Assembly: GCF_002321025.1 (NCBI RefSeq)
Contig: NZ_DCLL01000033.1
Location: 62,001-126,000 of the forward strand
From: Acinetobacter lwoffii
GTDB taxonomy: Bacteria; Pseudomonadota; Gammaproteobacteria; Pseudomonadales; Moraxellaceae
DNA: 64,000 nucleotides
Reading direction: 5' to 3'
In this document: positions 18,268 through 27,341 of the stretch, piece after piece
How the letters are laid out: each line of letters begins with the position of its first letter
How positions within the stretch are numbered: position 1 is the stretch's first letter
Position numbers and translations under genes: made by a program
Notes under the pieces: generated by a model
What the model was told of the DNA's origin: nothing
What the model saw: the letters and a program-made list of their open reading frames with translations, nothing else
The model's database searches: none

Positions 18268-20454
18268 TTAGGGTTTTTTCTGTAAGTTAGCATAGTCCAG
18301 CAACACATGCGCCGCTTCAATTACAAAAGCTTCTTCTTCAGGCAAAGCCGGACGTTCTTTGGCCTTCATCTTGGCACGTGTTTCAATCAAGGCATCCAGC
18401 GAAGCCTGATAACTTTCCCAGTTAGGATAAGGTTTCAGACCTGTTGCAGCACGGCGAGTGTTTTCTGCGTCCAGAGTTTTTTGCTCCATGGCAATTAACT
18501 CAGCTTTACGCTGTTGCAAGTCCAGTACCTGACGTTTCTCTTCTTCAGCTTTCTTCATCACAGCTTTACGCTGTTCTAAATACTTGAACTGAGAATCCAG
18601 TGTGACCCGTTGCTGAGAAAGTTTAGCCAATTCAGGGACGTATTTCTGTACTGCACCTTCACGTTTAAATGGTGCCGTTGGAATAGTATCCCACTGCAAA
18701 GCATTTTTAGCCTTACGCTCGCCAAACTCCTCGTTATAAATATCGACCAGTTTAATGTCCGGAACAACCCCTTTATTCTGGGTACTGCCACCGGTCACAC
18801 GATAGAATTTACGCTGCGTCAATGTCGCCTGACCATGCGCCAGACTATCCAATTGTACCTGTGCTGTACCTTTACCGGTGGTGGTACTGCCAATCACAAT
18901 CCCGCGTTCATAATCCTGAATCGCAGCAGAGTAAATTTCACTGGCCGATGCAGAGGCCAGATTCACCATCACTGCCAATGGACCCGCATAAGTTTGTGCA
19001 CCGCCATCATCATCTTCAAAGACGCTGACATTGCCATTGCCATCACGGATCTGCACCACTGGACCAGACTTGATCACCTGTCCGAGCATACGTGCCACTT
19101 CTTCCAGTGAACCGCCCGGGTTATTGCGCAAATCGACAATAATCCCGGCAACATTCTTCGCCGCGAGTTCTTTCAAGGCTTTGTTGGTATCTTCAGACAC
19201 CGAGCGATAATCCGTACCGGCACGGCGTGCGCGATAGTTCAGGTAGAACGATGGAATTTCGATCACACCATATTGATATTTCTTGCCGTCGCGCTGAATG
19301 TCGACTACACGTGTACGTACACCGGCATCTTCTTCCTGGATCACGTCACGGGTAATGGTCACATTACGGGCCTGCCCCATGGCAGCACCCGCACCGAGCA
19401 AGCGTAAAGTGACTTTCGTGCCACGTTTACCACGAATCAGACCGACAATTTCATTACTTGGCCAGCCAATGACATCGACCATTTGCTCGCCGTCTTGCGC
19501 CACACCAATGATACGATCACCTGATTTCACCTGACCGGATTTGCTGGCCGGGCCACCTTCAACGATGGTTTCAATCTTGGTGTAATCTTCATTGCCGCGT
19601 TCCGGACGAATCGATACGCCGACGCCTTCCAGCTGTAAAGTCGTCTGACGATTTAGCTCCATCGCATCCACAGGCGGGAAGTAATTACTGTGCGGATCGT
19701 AGGTCAGCATCATCGCGTTGAGTGTCTTGTCGAGCACATCATCACTTTTGACGCGGCTGAGACGTTCCAGCTGACGGGTATAACGCTTGGTTAAGGTTTG
19801 CGCAGGCGTCAGATCTTCAGGACCAGTCAGGTCTTGTCCATTGGCCAGTTCCGGATTGGCTTTCAGGGCTTTCTGCTTGGCCAATTCCTCTTCTTTACTG
19901 ATGGTCAGATTGATCAGCTGAGACACCAGCATTTTTGACCAATGCGCGCGCTGTTCAGCCTCAGTTTTAAAGAACGGCGCTTTCTCACGATCCGTTTCGA
20001 TATAAACATTCGGCTGATTCAAATTCTGCGGTTTTTTCAGCTCATTCAACATATAGGTGTAGAACTGGTGCAAGCGCTGTTGATATTGCGCATGCATTTC
20101 ATAAGGACCAGACAAATTGCCGGCTTTCAGATTGGCACCAAAATTGGCACCATAGCGTTTCTTATAGTTTTCAACTTCTGGAGCCAGAAACAGACTGTGT
20201 TCCGGATCAAGACTATCAATATAAAAATCAAAAATACGCTGCGAAGTCTGGGCATCCAGACGCATATTTAAATAATGCTGACGGTCAACCAGGGTTGCCA
20301 GCTGACGTGACACCAGCGCCTGCTCTTGAGATGGCTGAATTGCTTTACTGACCACTTCATTACTATTGGCCGCAATTGCATCATTCACTACATGGGTAAA
20401 AAAGAATCCACCTGTCGCAATCGCAACTGCGCAAGCTATAGTTTGAAATTTCAT
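18268..20454 (-). CDS. prc: Carboxy-terminal (tail-specific) processing protease Prc
   Basis: Prc/Tsp, 728 residues, a periplasmic Ser-Lys protease that trims or degrades proteins such as MepS and PBP3. The N-terminal signal peptide is IACAVAIATGGFFFTHV. A PDZ domain lies near residues 230-320 (GVGVSIRPERG), followed by the S41 catalytic core with Ser in LASASASEIYSAA and Lys in TTTGKGTAQVQ; a helical C-terminal DUF3340 region is rich in Lys/Glu/Gln. Somewhat longer than E. coli Prc (682). The frame is open 11 codons upstream, but ATG 20454 begins the signal peptide and has AAGGAAG about 12 bases before it. Confidence 0.94.
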   Translation of the reverse strand: MKFQTIACAVAIATGGFFFTHVVNDAIAANSNEVVSKAIQPSQEQALVSRQLATLVDRQHYLNMRLDAQTSQRIFDFYIDSLDPEHSLFLAPEVENYKKRYGANFGANLKAGNLSGPYEMHAQYQQRLHQFYTYMLNELKKPQNLNQPNVYIETDREKAPFFKTEAEQRAHWSKMLVSQLINLTISKEEELAKQKALKANPELANGQDLTGPEDLTPAQTLTKRYTRQLERLSRVKSDDVLDKTLNAMMLTYDPHSNYFPPVDAMELNRQTTLQLEGVGVSIRPERGNEDYTKIETIVEGGPASKSGQVKSGDRIIGVAQDGEQMVDVIGWPSNEIVGLIRGKRGTKVTLRLLGAGAAMGQARNVTITRDVIQEEDAGVRTRVVDIQRDGKKYQYGVIEIPSFYLNYRARRAGTDYRSVSEDTNKALKELAAKNVAGIIVDLRNNPGGSLEEVARMLGQVIKSGPVVQIRDGNGNVSVFEDDDGGAQTYAGPLAVMVNLASASASEIYSAAIQDYERGIVIGSTTTGKGTAQVQLDSLAHGQATLTQRKFYRVTGGSTQNKGVVPDIKLVDIYNEEFGERKAKNALQWDTIPTAPFKREGAVQKYVPELAKLSQQRVTLDSQFKYLEQRKAVMKKAEEEKRQVLDLQQRKAELIAMEQKTLDAENTRRAATGLKPYPNWESYQASLDALIETRAKMKAKERPALPEEEAFVIEAAHVLLDYANLQKKP

Positions 20455-20654
20455 AAATAATTCGTACTTCCTTGGCCTAGAGACCAATGTGACCGTGTTG
20501 CTTTTCGACCAGAATTTAACGTATTCAGCATCTTAAACAACTTAATATGTTTATGTCGTGTAGTTTTATCATATTCTGTGCTGACAAAGTGTAGCAAATC
20601 ATTGCAGAATTCAGGTATTGTTTTCTCCGAAAAACTCTAAAACGGATTCCGCAT

Positions 20655-21677
20655 ATGATTGGCGCATTGATGCTCGACATCGCAGGCACAACCCTCACTC
20701 AAGAAGATATTGAACTATTAAGTGCGCCGCAAGTCGGTGGAGTGATTTTATTTGGTCGCAATATCGAATCTCCGGCGCAAGTCCGTGCTTTGACCGATCA
20801 TATGCGTCAGGTGCGTCCTGATATTTTAATTGCGGTCGATCAGGAAGGCGGTCGTGTCCAGCGTTTAAGACAGGGCTTTACCCTGTTGCCTGCCATGGGG
20901 AAATTTGGTGAACTTTATACGAGCGATCCACAAAGCGCCCTAGAGCTGGCTGAAAAATGCGGCTGGTTGATGGCAACTGAAGTGCTGGCTGTCGGAATTG
21001 ATTTCAGCTTTGCACCGGTACTGGACCTGAATGACATCAGTGATGTGATCGGTGATCGCAGCTTTGCCCAAAATATTCAGGACATTATTCCACTCGCCAG
21101 TGCATTTCTAAAAGGTATGAAACGTGCCGGCATGGCCTCAACCGGTAAACATTTCCCAGGTCATGGTTCGGTTAAAGCAGATTCGCATGTTGCTGCAGCA
21201 ATTGATACGCGCTCCTATGCAGAAATCCAGCAAAAAGATATGCAAACATTTATCCAACTGCAACCACAACTGGATGCGCTGATGCCGGCTCATGTCATCT
21301 ATAGCCAGGTTGATCCCAATCCGGCAGGCTTCTCTGAATTCTGGATTCAGAAAGTTTTACGTCAGGAGCTTGGTTTTGACGGTGTCCTGTTCTCAGATGA
21401 TTTAAGCATGCAGGCCGCATGTGTCGCAGGCGGTGCCGATGCCCGAATTCAGGCCGCACTCAAAGCTGGTTGTGATATGGGCCTGGTCTGCAATGATCGT
21501 GCAGCACAATGTATTGCACTGGAAGGGATTGTTGATTTGCCTCTCCCGAATCAGCAACGCCTGGAACGCATGCGCGGCAGTATCCCGAACATCCAGATTG
21601 GTGACGAACTGGATCTGGGTGAAGAATGGCGCGAGATCCGTGATGAAATACTGGCATTTAAACAGCAATCCAGCTAA
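20655..21677 (+). CDS. nagZ: Beta-N-acetylhexosaminidase NagZ
   Basis: NagZ, 340 residues, a cytosolic GH3 enzyme that removes GlcNAc from anhydro-muropeptides in cell-wall recycling and so can influence AmpC induction. Substrate-binding motif KHFPGHGSVKADSH contains the His-Asp pair used as acid/base, and the nucleophile Asp is in FSDDLSM. RSFAQNIQ and IAVDQEGGRVQRL are also family hallmarks. Length equals E. coli NagZ (341). Followed by a weak hairpin terminator. Confidence 0.96.
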   Translation: MIGALMLDIAGTTLTQEDIELLSAPQVGGVILFGRNIESPAQVRALTDHMRQVRPDILIAVDQEGGRVQRLRQGFTLLPAMGKFGELYTSDPQSALELAEKCGWLMATEVLAVGIDFSFAPVLDLNDISDVIGDRSFAQNIQDIIPLASAFLKGMKRAGMASTGKHFPGHGSVKADSHVAAAIDTRSYAEIQQKDMQTFIQLQPQLDALMPAHVIYSQVDPNPAGFSEFWIQKVLRQELGFDGVLFSDDLSMQAACVAGGADARIQAALKAGCDMGLVCNDRAAQCIALEGIVDLPLPNQQRLERMRGSIPNIQIGDELDLGEEWREIRDEILAFKQQSS

Positions 21678-21696
21678 AACTTTTTAAATCCAATCA

Positions 21697-21733
21697 ATAT
21701 GAAAAAGGAACACGACAAGGTGTTTCTTTTTTA
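21697..21733 (+). terminator. Probable terminator of nagZ
   Basis: Imperfect stem AAGGAACAC/GTGTTTCTT with a G-T pair and a T run. Confidence 0.65.
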
Positions 21734-21799
21734 TTATAGTAATGAAAAGTTTACACTTTTATTTAATCAACTTAAAAATAACAATAAGGTCAGAACCAT

Positions 21800-22663
21800 A
21801 TGACAGACTCACTTTCGCAACATCGCCATATTTCTTTTACGGCGCACTATACCGGCTATATCTGGTATCAAATGGGGATCTCACATCCAGCTTTTGCTAC
21901 ATCCAAAGGCAAGTTTCTGGCCAAACTACTGCATCCCCTTGAATCCTGGGCAGAGCGCCATGTTGGCGGTAGCATGCGGACTACACTTAAGCAGCGCCAT
22001 CAGATGATTGATGAGCATCTGTGTCAACTAATTGAGCAACACCCACAACTTCAGGTTCTTGAAATTGCCTGCGGCCTATCTCCACGCAGCTGGAATTTCA
22101 GACAAAAATTTCCCGAGATTAATTATCGTGAACTGGATCTACCCGATATGGCCAAGATCAAGACGCAGGCTTTACAGCAAATCGATCAGCATGCCCCTGA
22201 AGTACTGACTGCCGATATTTTTAGTGAAGAGCTGGACTGTATTTTTCAGATGTTTAACCGCAACCAGCCCTTAGTAGTCATTAGTGAAGGACTGATTAAT
22301 TACTTTGATCAGCGTATGTTACGTATTTTGATGCAAGGTATTACAGAAAATGCGCAGTATTTCCCGGCAGTTCACTATCTCAGCGATATTTATCCTGAGC
22401 CGGTGAAAAATAAACTGGCGAACTTTATCTGGAGCAGTAGCCGTCTGCTTAAATTCATGTCTCGCAGTGCGTTTACCTTTCATTTTAAATCCCCCCAAGA
22501 ACTGCAGCACTTTTTTCAAGATGCAGGATTTGACCAGGTTGAGATACAACAACCCCAACGTCATTTTGCCGAGCCTCGTCAGCCAAACCCGGCACCAGAA
22601 CAAGATGAACATTTAGGTGATCTGGTCTGGATGATTCATGCAGTGAAAAAAAACAGCGTTTAA
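21800..22663 (+). CDS. LCM/PPM1-type class I SAM-dependent methyltransferase
   Basis: A 287-residue soluble protein with a SAM-binding motif I (LEIACGLSPRSWNFRQKFP, near residue 85) and the acidic end of strand 2 (YRELDLPDM). VVISEGLINYF corresponds to post-motif IV in the leucine carboxyl methyltransferase/TcmP-like group (PF04072). These are O-methyltransferases in characterised cases, but the substrate here is unknown. Start at ATG 21800 has AAGGTC about 11 bases upstream; longer open frame in another phase is a shadow. The stop codon lies inside the loop of its terminator. Confidence 0.75.
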   Translation: MTDSLSQHRHISFTAHYTGYIWYQMGISHPAFATSKGKFLAKLLHPLESWAERHVGGSMRTTLKQRHQMIDEHLCQLIEQHPQLQVLEIACGLSPRSWNFRQKFPEINYRELDLPDMAKIKTQALQQIDQHAPEVLTADIFSEELDCIFQMFNRNQPLVVISEGLINYFDQRMLRILMQGITENAQYFPAVHYLSDIYPEPVKNKLANFIWSSSRLLKFMSRSAFTFHFKSPQELQHFFQDAGFDQVEIQQPQRHFAEPRQPNPAPEQDEHLGDLVWMIHAVKKNSV

Positions 22664-22678
22664 GTACGCTGTTTTTTT
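22645..22678. terminator. Bidirectional terminator overlapping the methyltransferase stop codon
   Basis: Stem AAACAGCGT (22651-22659), loop containing the TAA stop at 22661-22663, stem ACGCTGTTT and a T run. Also placed to stop the convergent hydrolase gene. Confidence 0.85.
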
Positions 22679-22692
22679 AATGGTGATATCTT

Positions 22693-24030
22693 TTAGATCA
22701 CCGCATCAAAAACTTCGGCATATTGCAAAATTTTCTGCTGTTTTACAAAAGCCAATAAACGTTCTGCCACTTCAAAACTGCCATGTTTGAATAAGGCACG
22801 CAGCTGGGTGTCATCCTGTTCAAAGATCAGGCATTCAATCTGAAATTCCCCAGTTTCATCTTCCAGATGCAAGGCCAGATCACGTGGATAAGCTGCTGCG
22901 CGCACTGCCTGTACTGGATCTAACTCCAGCAATACTCCAAAGAAATTCATGTCCACGATCTCTGCTTTTAAAATGAGATCAGAATGACGATGACTGAGAA
23001 AACGCTGTGAATCTTGCACCTGAATCCTCTCTTCACCGCGACGTTCGAGCTGCTGTATCTGTTCGCGAGTGAATGGAATAATGCCATCCAGTTGATCAAC
23101 AGCTCCATCACGCAAGAAAGTTGCAAACAGATGCATGGTTTCTTTACGACGTTGCAGCTGCGGTACATGATCAGCACCTGCAATTTGCACATACTGCATA
23201 TCCGGACATTGCAGCGCAAAATTCGCATTTTCATGTGGCAAGGTAAAACTGTCATATTGTCCACATGCCACCAGTACTTTGCACTGTGGAATTGGCACAT
23301 TGGTCAGACGCAATAAACGGTTGCAATTGATATCATAACGATCCTGTTCGGTCGCCGTAAATTCTGCCATTTGTTTAAAGAACAAACGCTTTGCAGTCGG
23401 TGACATCCGGGTTTCAGTCAAACGTGCATGATTGACCAGATACAGAATCACGGCCTGACCAAATTCATCCATACGCTGTTCTTGCATTAGATGCAAAGAC
23501 TCTTCCAGCAGCATCCGCCAGCTTTTACGGGTTTTCTGCATGACACCCATCAGGATCATTCTATCGACCAGTTCAGGACGCTGATCGGCCAGACAGGAAG
23601 CCACCACTGACCCCAAGGACATGCCTAGAATTGCCACTTGCGGCAGCTGCATCTGTTCCAGCCAGCGCCCCAGCATCGCAGCAAGATCCTCGAGTTCAAG
23701 TGTTCCGGCAGACAGACCCGTATCGACATTACTAATCTGCTGGTTCGCCCCCATGGATGGCAGGTCAATCAGAATGATGGGACCTGCATCAAAAAGCTGT
23801 TCTACACAATATTTGTAGGAATTAAAATTCTGGAAAGCACCCCCAATAATCACCATGGGTCTTAAATGCAAGGTATCTGGACGGGCGATCGCCATATATT
23901 CTATTTTCCAGCCATCCATCCAGGTGGTGCGTGGCGGCTGCTTAAAACTGTGCTTATCATAAAGATCAAAAAAACCATCGTGGCTATGTTGTTCCAATAC
24001 ATGGGCGTCCATGTGGATAATGGAATTCAT
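22693..24030 (-). CDS. Alpha/beta hydrolase with a PilZ-like C-terminal domain
   Basis: A 445-residue protein in two parts. Residues ~30-330 form an alpha/beta hydrolase: oxyanion region VIIGGAFQNFNSY, nucleophile elbow LGMSLGSVVAS, an acidic residue in VACGQYDSF and the catalytic His in GADHVPQ. Residues ~345-445 form a small beta-rich domain beginning RRGEERIQV and containing EIVDMNFFGVLLEL, which resembles PilZ (basic RxxxR, then D/N-x-S-x-x-G) in degenerate form. The frame extends 15 codons upstream, but ATG 24030 follows GGAGGAAAAGGAAT. Substrate unknown; esterase or lipase activity is a guess. Confidence 0.75.
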   Translation of the reverse strand: MNSIIHMDAHVLEQHSHDGFFDLYDKHSFKQPPRTTWMDGWKIEYMAIARPDTLHLRPMVIIGGAFQNFNSYKYCVEQLFDAGPIILIDLPSMGANQQISNVDTGLSAGTLELEDLAAMLGRWLEQMQLPQVAILGMSLGSVVASCLADQRPELVDRMILMGVMQKTRKSWRMLLEESLHLMQEQRMDEFGQAVILYLVNHARLTETRMSPTAKRLFFKQMAEFTATEQDRYDINCNRLLRLTNVPIPQCKVLVACGQYDSFTLPHENANFALQCPDMQYVQIAGADHVPQLQRRKETMHLFATFLRDGAVDQLDGIIPFTREQIQQLERRGEERIQVQDSQRFLSHRHSDLILKAEIVDMNFFGVLLELDPVQAVRAAAYPRDLALHLEDETGEFQIECLIFEQDDTQLRALFKHGSFEVAERLLAFVKQQKILQYAEVFDAVI

Positions 24031-24352
24031 ATTCCTTTTCCTCCGTCCTTGCCTTATTTTTATTGTGCAAGTCATGATTAACAGATCTTATATTTCAGGC
24101 GCATTCCGGTGTGCCTGAACACGCATCCTGCTCTTTAATAATTATAAATGACATCAATGTCGCGTGTTTCATTCTATACAGAGCTGCTTTTCACAAGCAA
24201 CCGCTTCAGTGACCACTTATCTGCTTTTAAACAGAAAACAATTTCAAAATGTTTAGAAGTCTGCGAAAACGGATGATTTTTAATAGATGGGCTTCATTGT
24301 GCAGCAGCAGGCTGTTAATATCGAAATGAAATTTCTAAGTGATCAAACCGCT
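24031..24352. other. Divergent promoter region, hydrolase / proA
   Basis: About 320 bases between the chosen starts of the hydrolase and proA. It must hold both promoters. I see no repeat, operator palindrome or small ORF with a good ribosome binding site. Confidence 0.45.
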
Positions 24353-25618
24353 ATGCAAGAGTCTATTGAACAATATATGCAAACGGTAGGACAGCAGGCA
24401 CGCCAGGCGTCTCGCATTTTGGCTCGCGCGTCCACCCAAACCAAAAACAATGCACTATCCGCTATTTATACGGCTTTGGAAAATAGCCAAACTGCTATTT
24501 TGGCTGCTAACCAGAAAGATATGACCAAGGCGCATAACAACAATCTGGACCCAGCCCTGCTTGATCGCTTAGAACTCAACCCCGCACGCTTTAAAGGTAT
24601 GTTACAGGGCTTAAAAGATGTCATTGGCCTGAAAGATCCGATTGGTGAAATTAGTGATATGGCTTATCGCCCATCCGGGATTCAACTGGGCAAGATGCGT
24701 GTGCCTTTAGGTGTAGTCGGCATGATCTACGAATCACGTCCTAACGTCACGCTGGAGGCCGCATCACTTGCGCTGAAATCAGGAAATGCCATTATTCTAC
24801 GTGGTGGCTCGGAAGCGCTGGAATCGAATCAGGCCATTGCAACTGCGATTCAGCATGGCCTGAAAGTCGCAGGCCTGCCTGAGGCTGCCATACAGGTCGT
24901 GAATACGACTGACCGCGCTGCTGTTGGCCAGTTGATTACCATGACTGAATATGTAGATGTGATTGTGCCTCGTGGCGGCAAGAGCCTGATCGAACGGATT
25001 ACCGAGGAAGCACGCGTACCGGTCATTAAACATTTAGATGGCAACTGTCATGTCTATGTGGAAGCACAAGCGGACTTGTTGAAAGCATTGCCTATTGCGC
25101 TCAATGCCAAAACCCATCGCTACGGCGTATGTAATGCCATGGAAACCTTGCTGGTCGATGAAAAAGTCGCTGAAGAATTCTTGCCACGCATCGCAGAGCT
25201 TTACCAAGAGAAACAAGTCGAACTGCGTGGTTGCCGGGAAACCCAGCGTATTCTTGGAGATGCAGTCATTACGGCCACTGAAGAAGACTGGTATACCGAG
25301 TATCTGGGTCCGATTCTGGCGATCAAAGTCGTTTCTGGCATAGAAGAAGCGATTGAACACATCAACAAATATGGCTCACATCATACCGATTCAATCATTA
25401 CGGAAAACTACAGTCTGGCACGCGAATTTCTGGCGGGTGTAGATTCAAGTTCGGTCATGATCAATGCCTCTACTCGTTTTGCAGATGGTTTTGAATATGG
25501 CTTAGGCGCAGAAATCGGGATTTCGACCGATAAAATCCATGCGCGTGGCCCAGTCGGTCTTGAAGGCCTGACTTCCCAGAAATGGATTGTCTTTGGTGAT
25601 GGTCAGATTCGCCAATAA
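24353..25618 (+). CDS. proA: Gamma-glutamyl phosphate reductase
   Basis: ProA, 421 residues from the chosen start, the second enzyme of proline synthesis: NADPH-dependent reduction of gamma-glutamyl phosphate to the semialdehyde. It has the aldehyde-dehydrogenase fold with catalytic Cys in [13 protein letters not shown] (near residue 255) and family segments [16 protein letters not shown] and [11 protein letters not shown]. The frame is open 22 codons further upstream (24287), but the shorter form fits the family length; neither start has a strong ribosome binding site. proB is not adjacent. Confidence 0.95.
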   Translation: MQESIEQYMQTVGQQARQASRILARASTQTKNNALSAIYTALENSQTAILAANQKDMTKAHNNNLDPALLDRLELNPARFKGMLQGLKDVIGLKDPIGEISDMAYRPSGIQLGKMRVPLGVVGMIYESRPNVTLEAASLALKSGNAIILRGGSEALESNQAIATAIQHGLKVAGLPEAAIQVVNTTDRAAVGQLITMTEYVDVIVPRGGKSLIERITEEARVPVIKHLDGNCHVYVEAQADLLKALPIALNAKTHRYGVCNAMETLLVDEKVAEEFLPRIAELYQEKQVELRGCRETQRILGDAVITATEEDWYTEYLGPILAIKVVSGIEEAIEHINKYGSHHTDSIITENYSLAREFLAGVDSSSVMINASTRFADGFEYGLGAEIGISTDKIHARGPVGLEGLTSQKWIVFGDGQIRQ

Positions 25619-25637
25619 GTATTCAGATCGCTAACTT

Positions 25638-25669
25638 AAAAACAGCCTCATTTATGAGGCTGTTTTTTA
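25638..25669 (+). terminator. Terminator of proA
   Basis: Stem AAACAGCCTCA, loop TTTA, stem TGAGGCTGTTT and T run. Confidence 0.9.
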
Positions 25670-26067
25670 TGGACAGAAAAATTGACACTGAAATAGATGA
25701 ACCAGAACCTTTGGGTCATTTTATTGATGAATCTCTTTATAGAATTGTATGTAGAAACAATATTTGCTTTTTGAGGCGCTAAACTAAAAACCAATCTGTT
25801 GCAAAATAAACTTTAAGCAGGATTTAGCATCTTATTGATTATATTTTCAGCATCATTTTATTTATAAATGAAAACTATGAACTGATAAATTTTAGTTATT
25901 ATTGTTAAATCGGTCGATAATGCTTAAGTCTAATCTGCTAAAGTCTATCTAGGACAGAAAAAAAACAAATGTTAAAACATATTCATTGATCTGGATTGCT
26001 GCTTCATTGTCCGCAATTGGGTCAAGCAAATGGACGAGAATTTTAATTAAAAATTGGGTAATCAATC
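25670..26067. other. Intergenic stretch upstream of ackA
   Basis: About 400 AT-rich bases. A 37-codon open frame (25669-25782) begins directly in the proA terminator T-run, has no ribosome binding site and is not called as a gene. The rest has several TA-rich -10-like hexamers, such as GATAAT near 25915, and presumably holds the ackA-pta promoter. No clear operator palindrome was found. Confidence 0.45.
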
Positions 26068-27288
26068 GTGTCTAAATCAGTATTAGTTATTAATTGTGGC
26101 TCTTCTTCAATCAAGTTTGCATTACTTCTTGAGGAGCAGAATTTCCGTATTCATGGTTTAGCTGAGAACTTAGGCACAGAGAATGCTCGCATTAAAGGCG
26201 TGACGGTTGGCAATGAGCCGGTCGATATCCACATTCCATTTGCTGACCACAAAAAAGCACTCGAAGTCGGTCTGGAACGTCTGGCCAACTACCGTCCGGA
26301 TGCGATCGGTCACCGTGTGGTACATGGTGGCAGCCTGACCAAGGCTGAACTGATCAATGACGAGATTATTGAAAAAATTCGTGAAGCAACGCCACTCGCG
26401 CCATTACACAATCCGGCACACCTGATTGGCATTGAAGCCACCAAACGTTTATTTCCGGAATTACCACAGGTTGCGGTATTTGACACCGCCTTCCACCAAA
26501 CTATGCCAGCACATGCATATCGCTATGCCCTGCCAAAATTTTTGTACACAGCACATGGTGTGCGCCGCTATGGTTTCCACGGCACCAGTCATGCTTATGT
26601 TTCAGACCGTGGTTCTGAACTTGCTGGCAGTTTCAGACAAGGTGGCTGGTTAACGGCGCATTTAGGCAATGGTAGCTCGACCTGTGCCATATGGAATGGG
26701 CAAAGTGTAGATACCTCTATGGGCTTAACCCCACTGGAAGGCATTGTTATGGGCACACGCAGTGGTGATGTTGATCCAAGCTTGCATAGCTTCCTGGCGA
26801 AAAACCTGGGTTGGGACATTTATAAAATTGACAAGATGTTGAATAGCCAAAGTGGTCTTTTGGGCTTGTCTGATCTGTCCAATGACATGCGTACTCTGAT
26901 TGAAGCCTCAGAACAAGGCAATGAAGATGCCAGCCTTGCGATTGAAGTATTCTGCTACCGTTTAGCCAAGTCCTTGGCCGCTCTAAGCTGTGGTTTACCA
27001 CGTATTGATGGTTTGTTCTTCACTGGCGGCATTGGCGAAAACTCAGCATATATCCGTGAAAAGACCATGACTTACCTGCCACACTTCGGTTTCAATCTAG
27101 ATAAAAACGCCAATAATGAGTTGAAACGCGGCACCGAAGGCCGAATCGATTCAGGCACAGGTCCACAAATCTGGGTAGTACCAACAGATGAAGAAGGTCG
27201 TATCGCTCAAGAAGTACATAGCGTTGTAGAACATGAAGTGGAGCGAAATACTGCAAAAAAGTCTGAAGCTGAGGTAGCGCTTGTATAA
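26068..27288 (+). CDS. ackA: Acetate kinase
   Basis: AckA, 406 residues, converts acetyl phosphate and ADP to acetate and ATP, reversibly. The N-terminus [16 protein letters not shown] is the phosphate-binding strand of the ASKHA fold; [18 protein letters not shown] (catalytic Asp), [12 protein letters not shown] and FTGGIGENS are all family signatures. The start is GTG 26068; translation from it gives the standard N-terminus. pta follows 53 bases later, so the acetate pathway genes form an operon. Confidence 0.97.
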   Translation: MSKSVLVINCGSSSIKFALLLEEQNFRIHGLAENLGTENARIKGVTVGNEPVDIHIPFADHKKALEVGLERLANYRPDAIGHRVVHGGSLTKAELINDEIIEKIREATPLAPLHNPAHLIGIEATKRLFPELPQVAVFDTAFHQTMPAHAYRYALPKFLYTAHGVRRYGFHGTSHAYVSDRGSELAGSFRQGGWLTAHLGNGSSTCAIWNGQSVDTSMGLTPLEGIVMGTRSGDVDPSLHSFLAKNLGWDIYKIDKMLNSQSGLLGLSDLSNDMRTLIEASEQGNEDASLAIEVFCYRLAKSLAALSCGLPRIDGLFFTGGIGENSAYIREKTMTYLPHFGFNLDKNANNELKRGTEGRIDSGTGPQIWVVPTDEEGRIAQEVHSVVEHEVERNTAKKSEAEVALV

Positions 27289-27341
27289 GCAAGCAAGGCC
27301 ACTTTTAACTGATTTTTATTATTGTGTGACTGACGTAACTT

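Noticed and set aside
25669..25782. A 37-codon plus-strand ORF after proA
   Set aside because: Starts inside the terminator T-run with no ribosome binding site; most likely a chance open frame.
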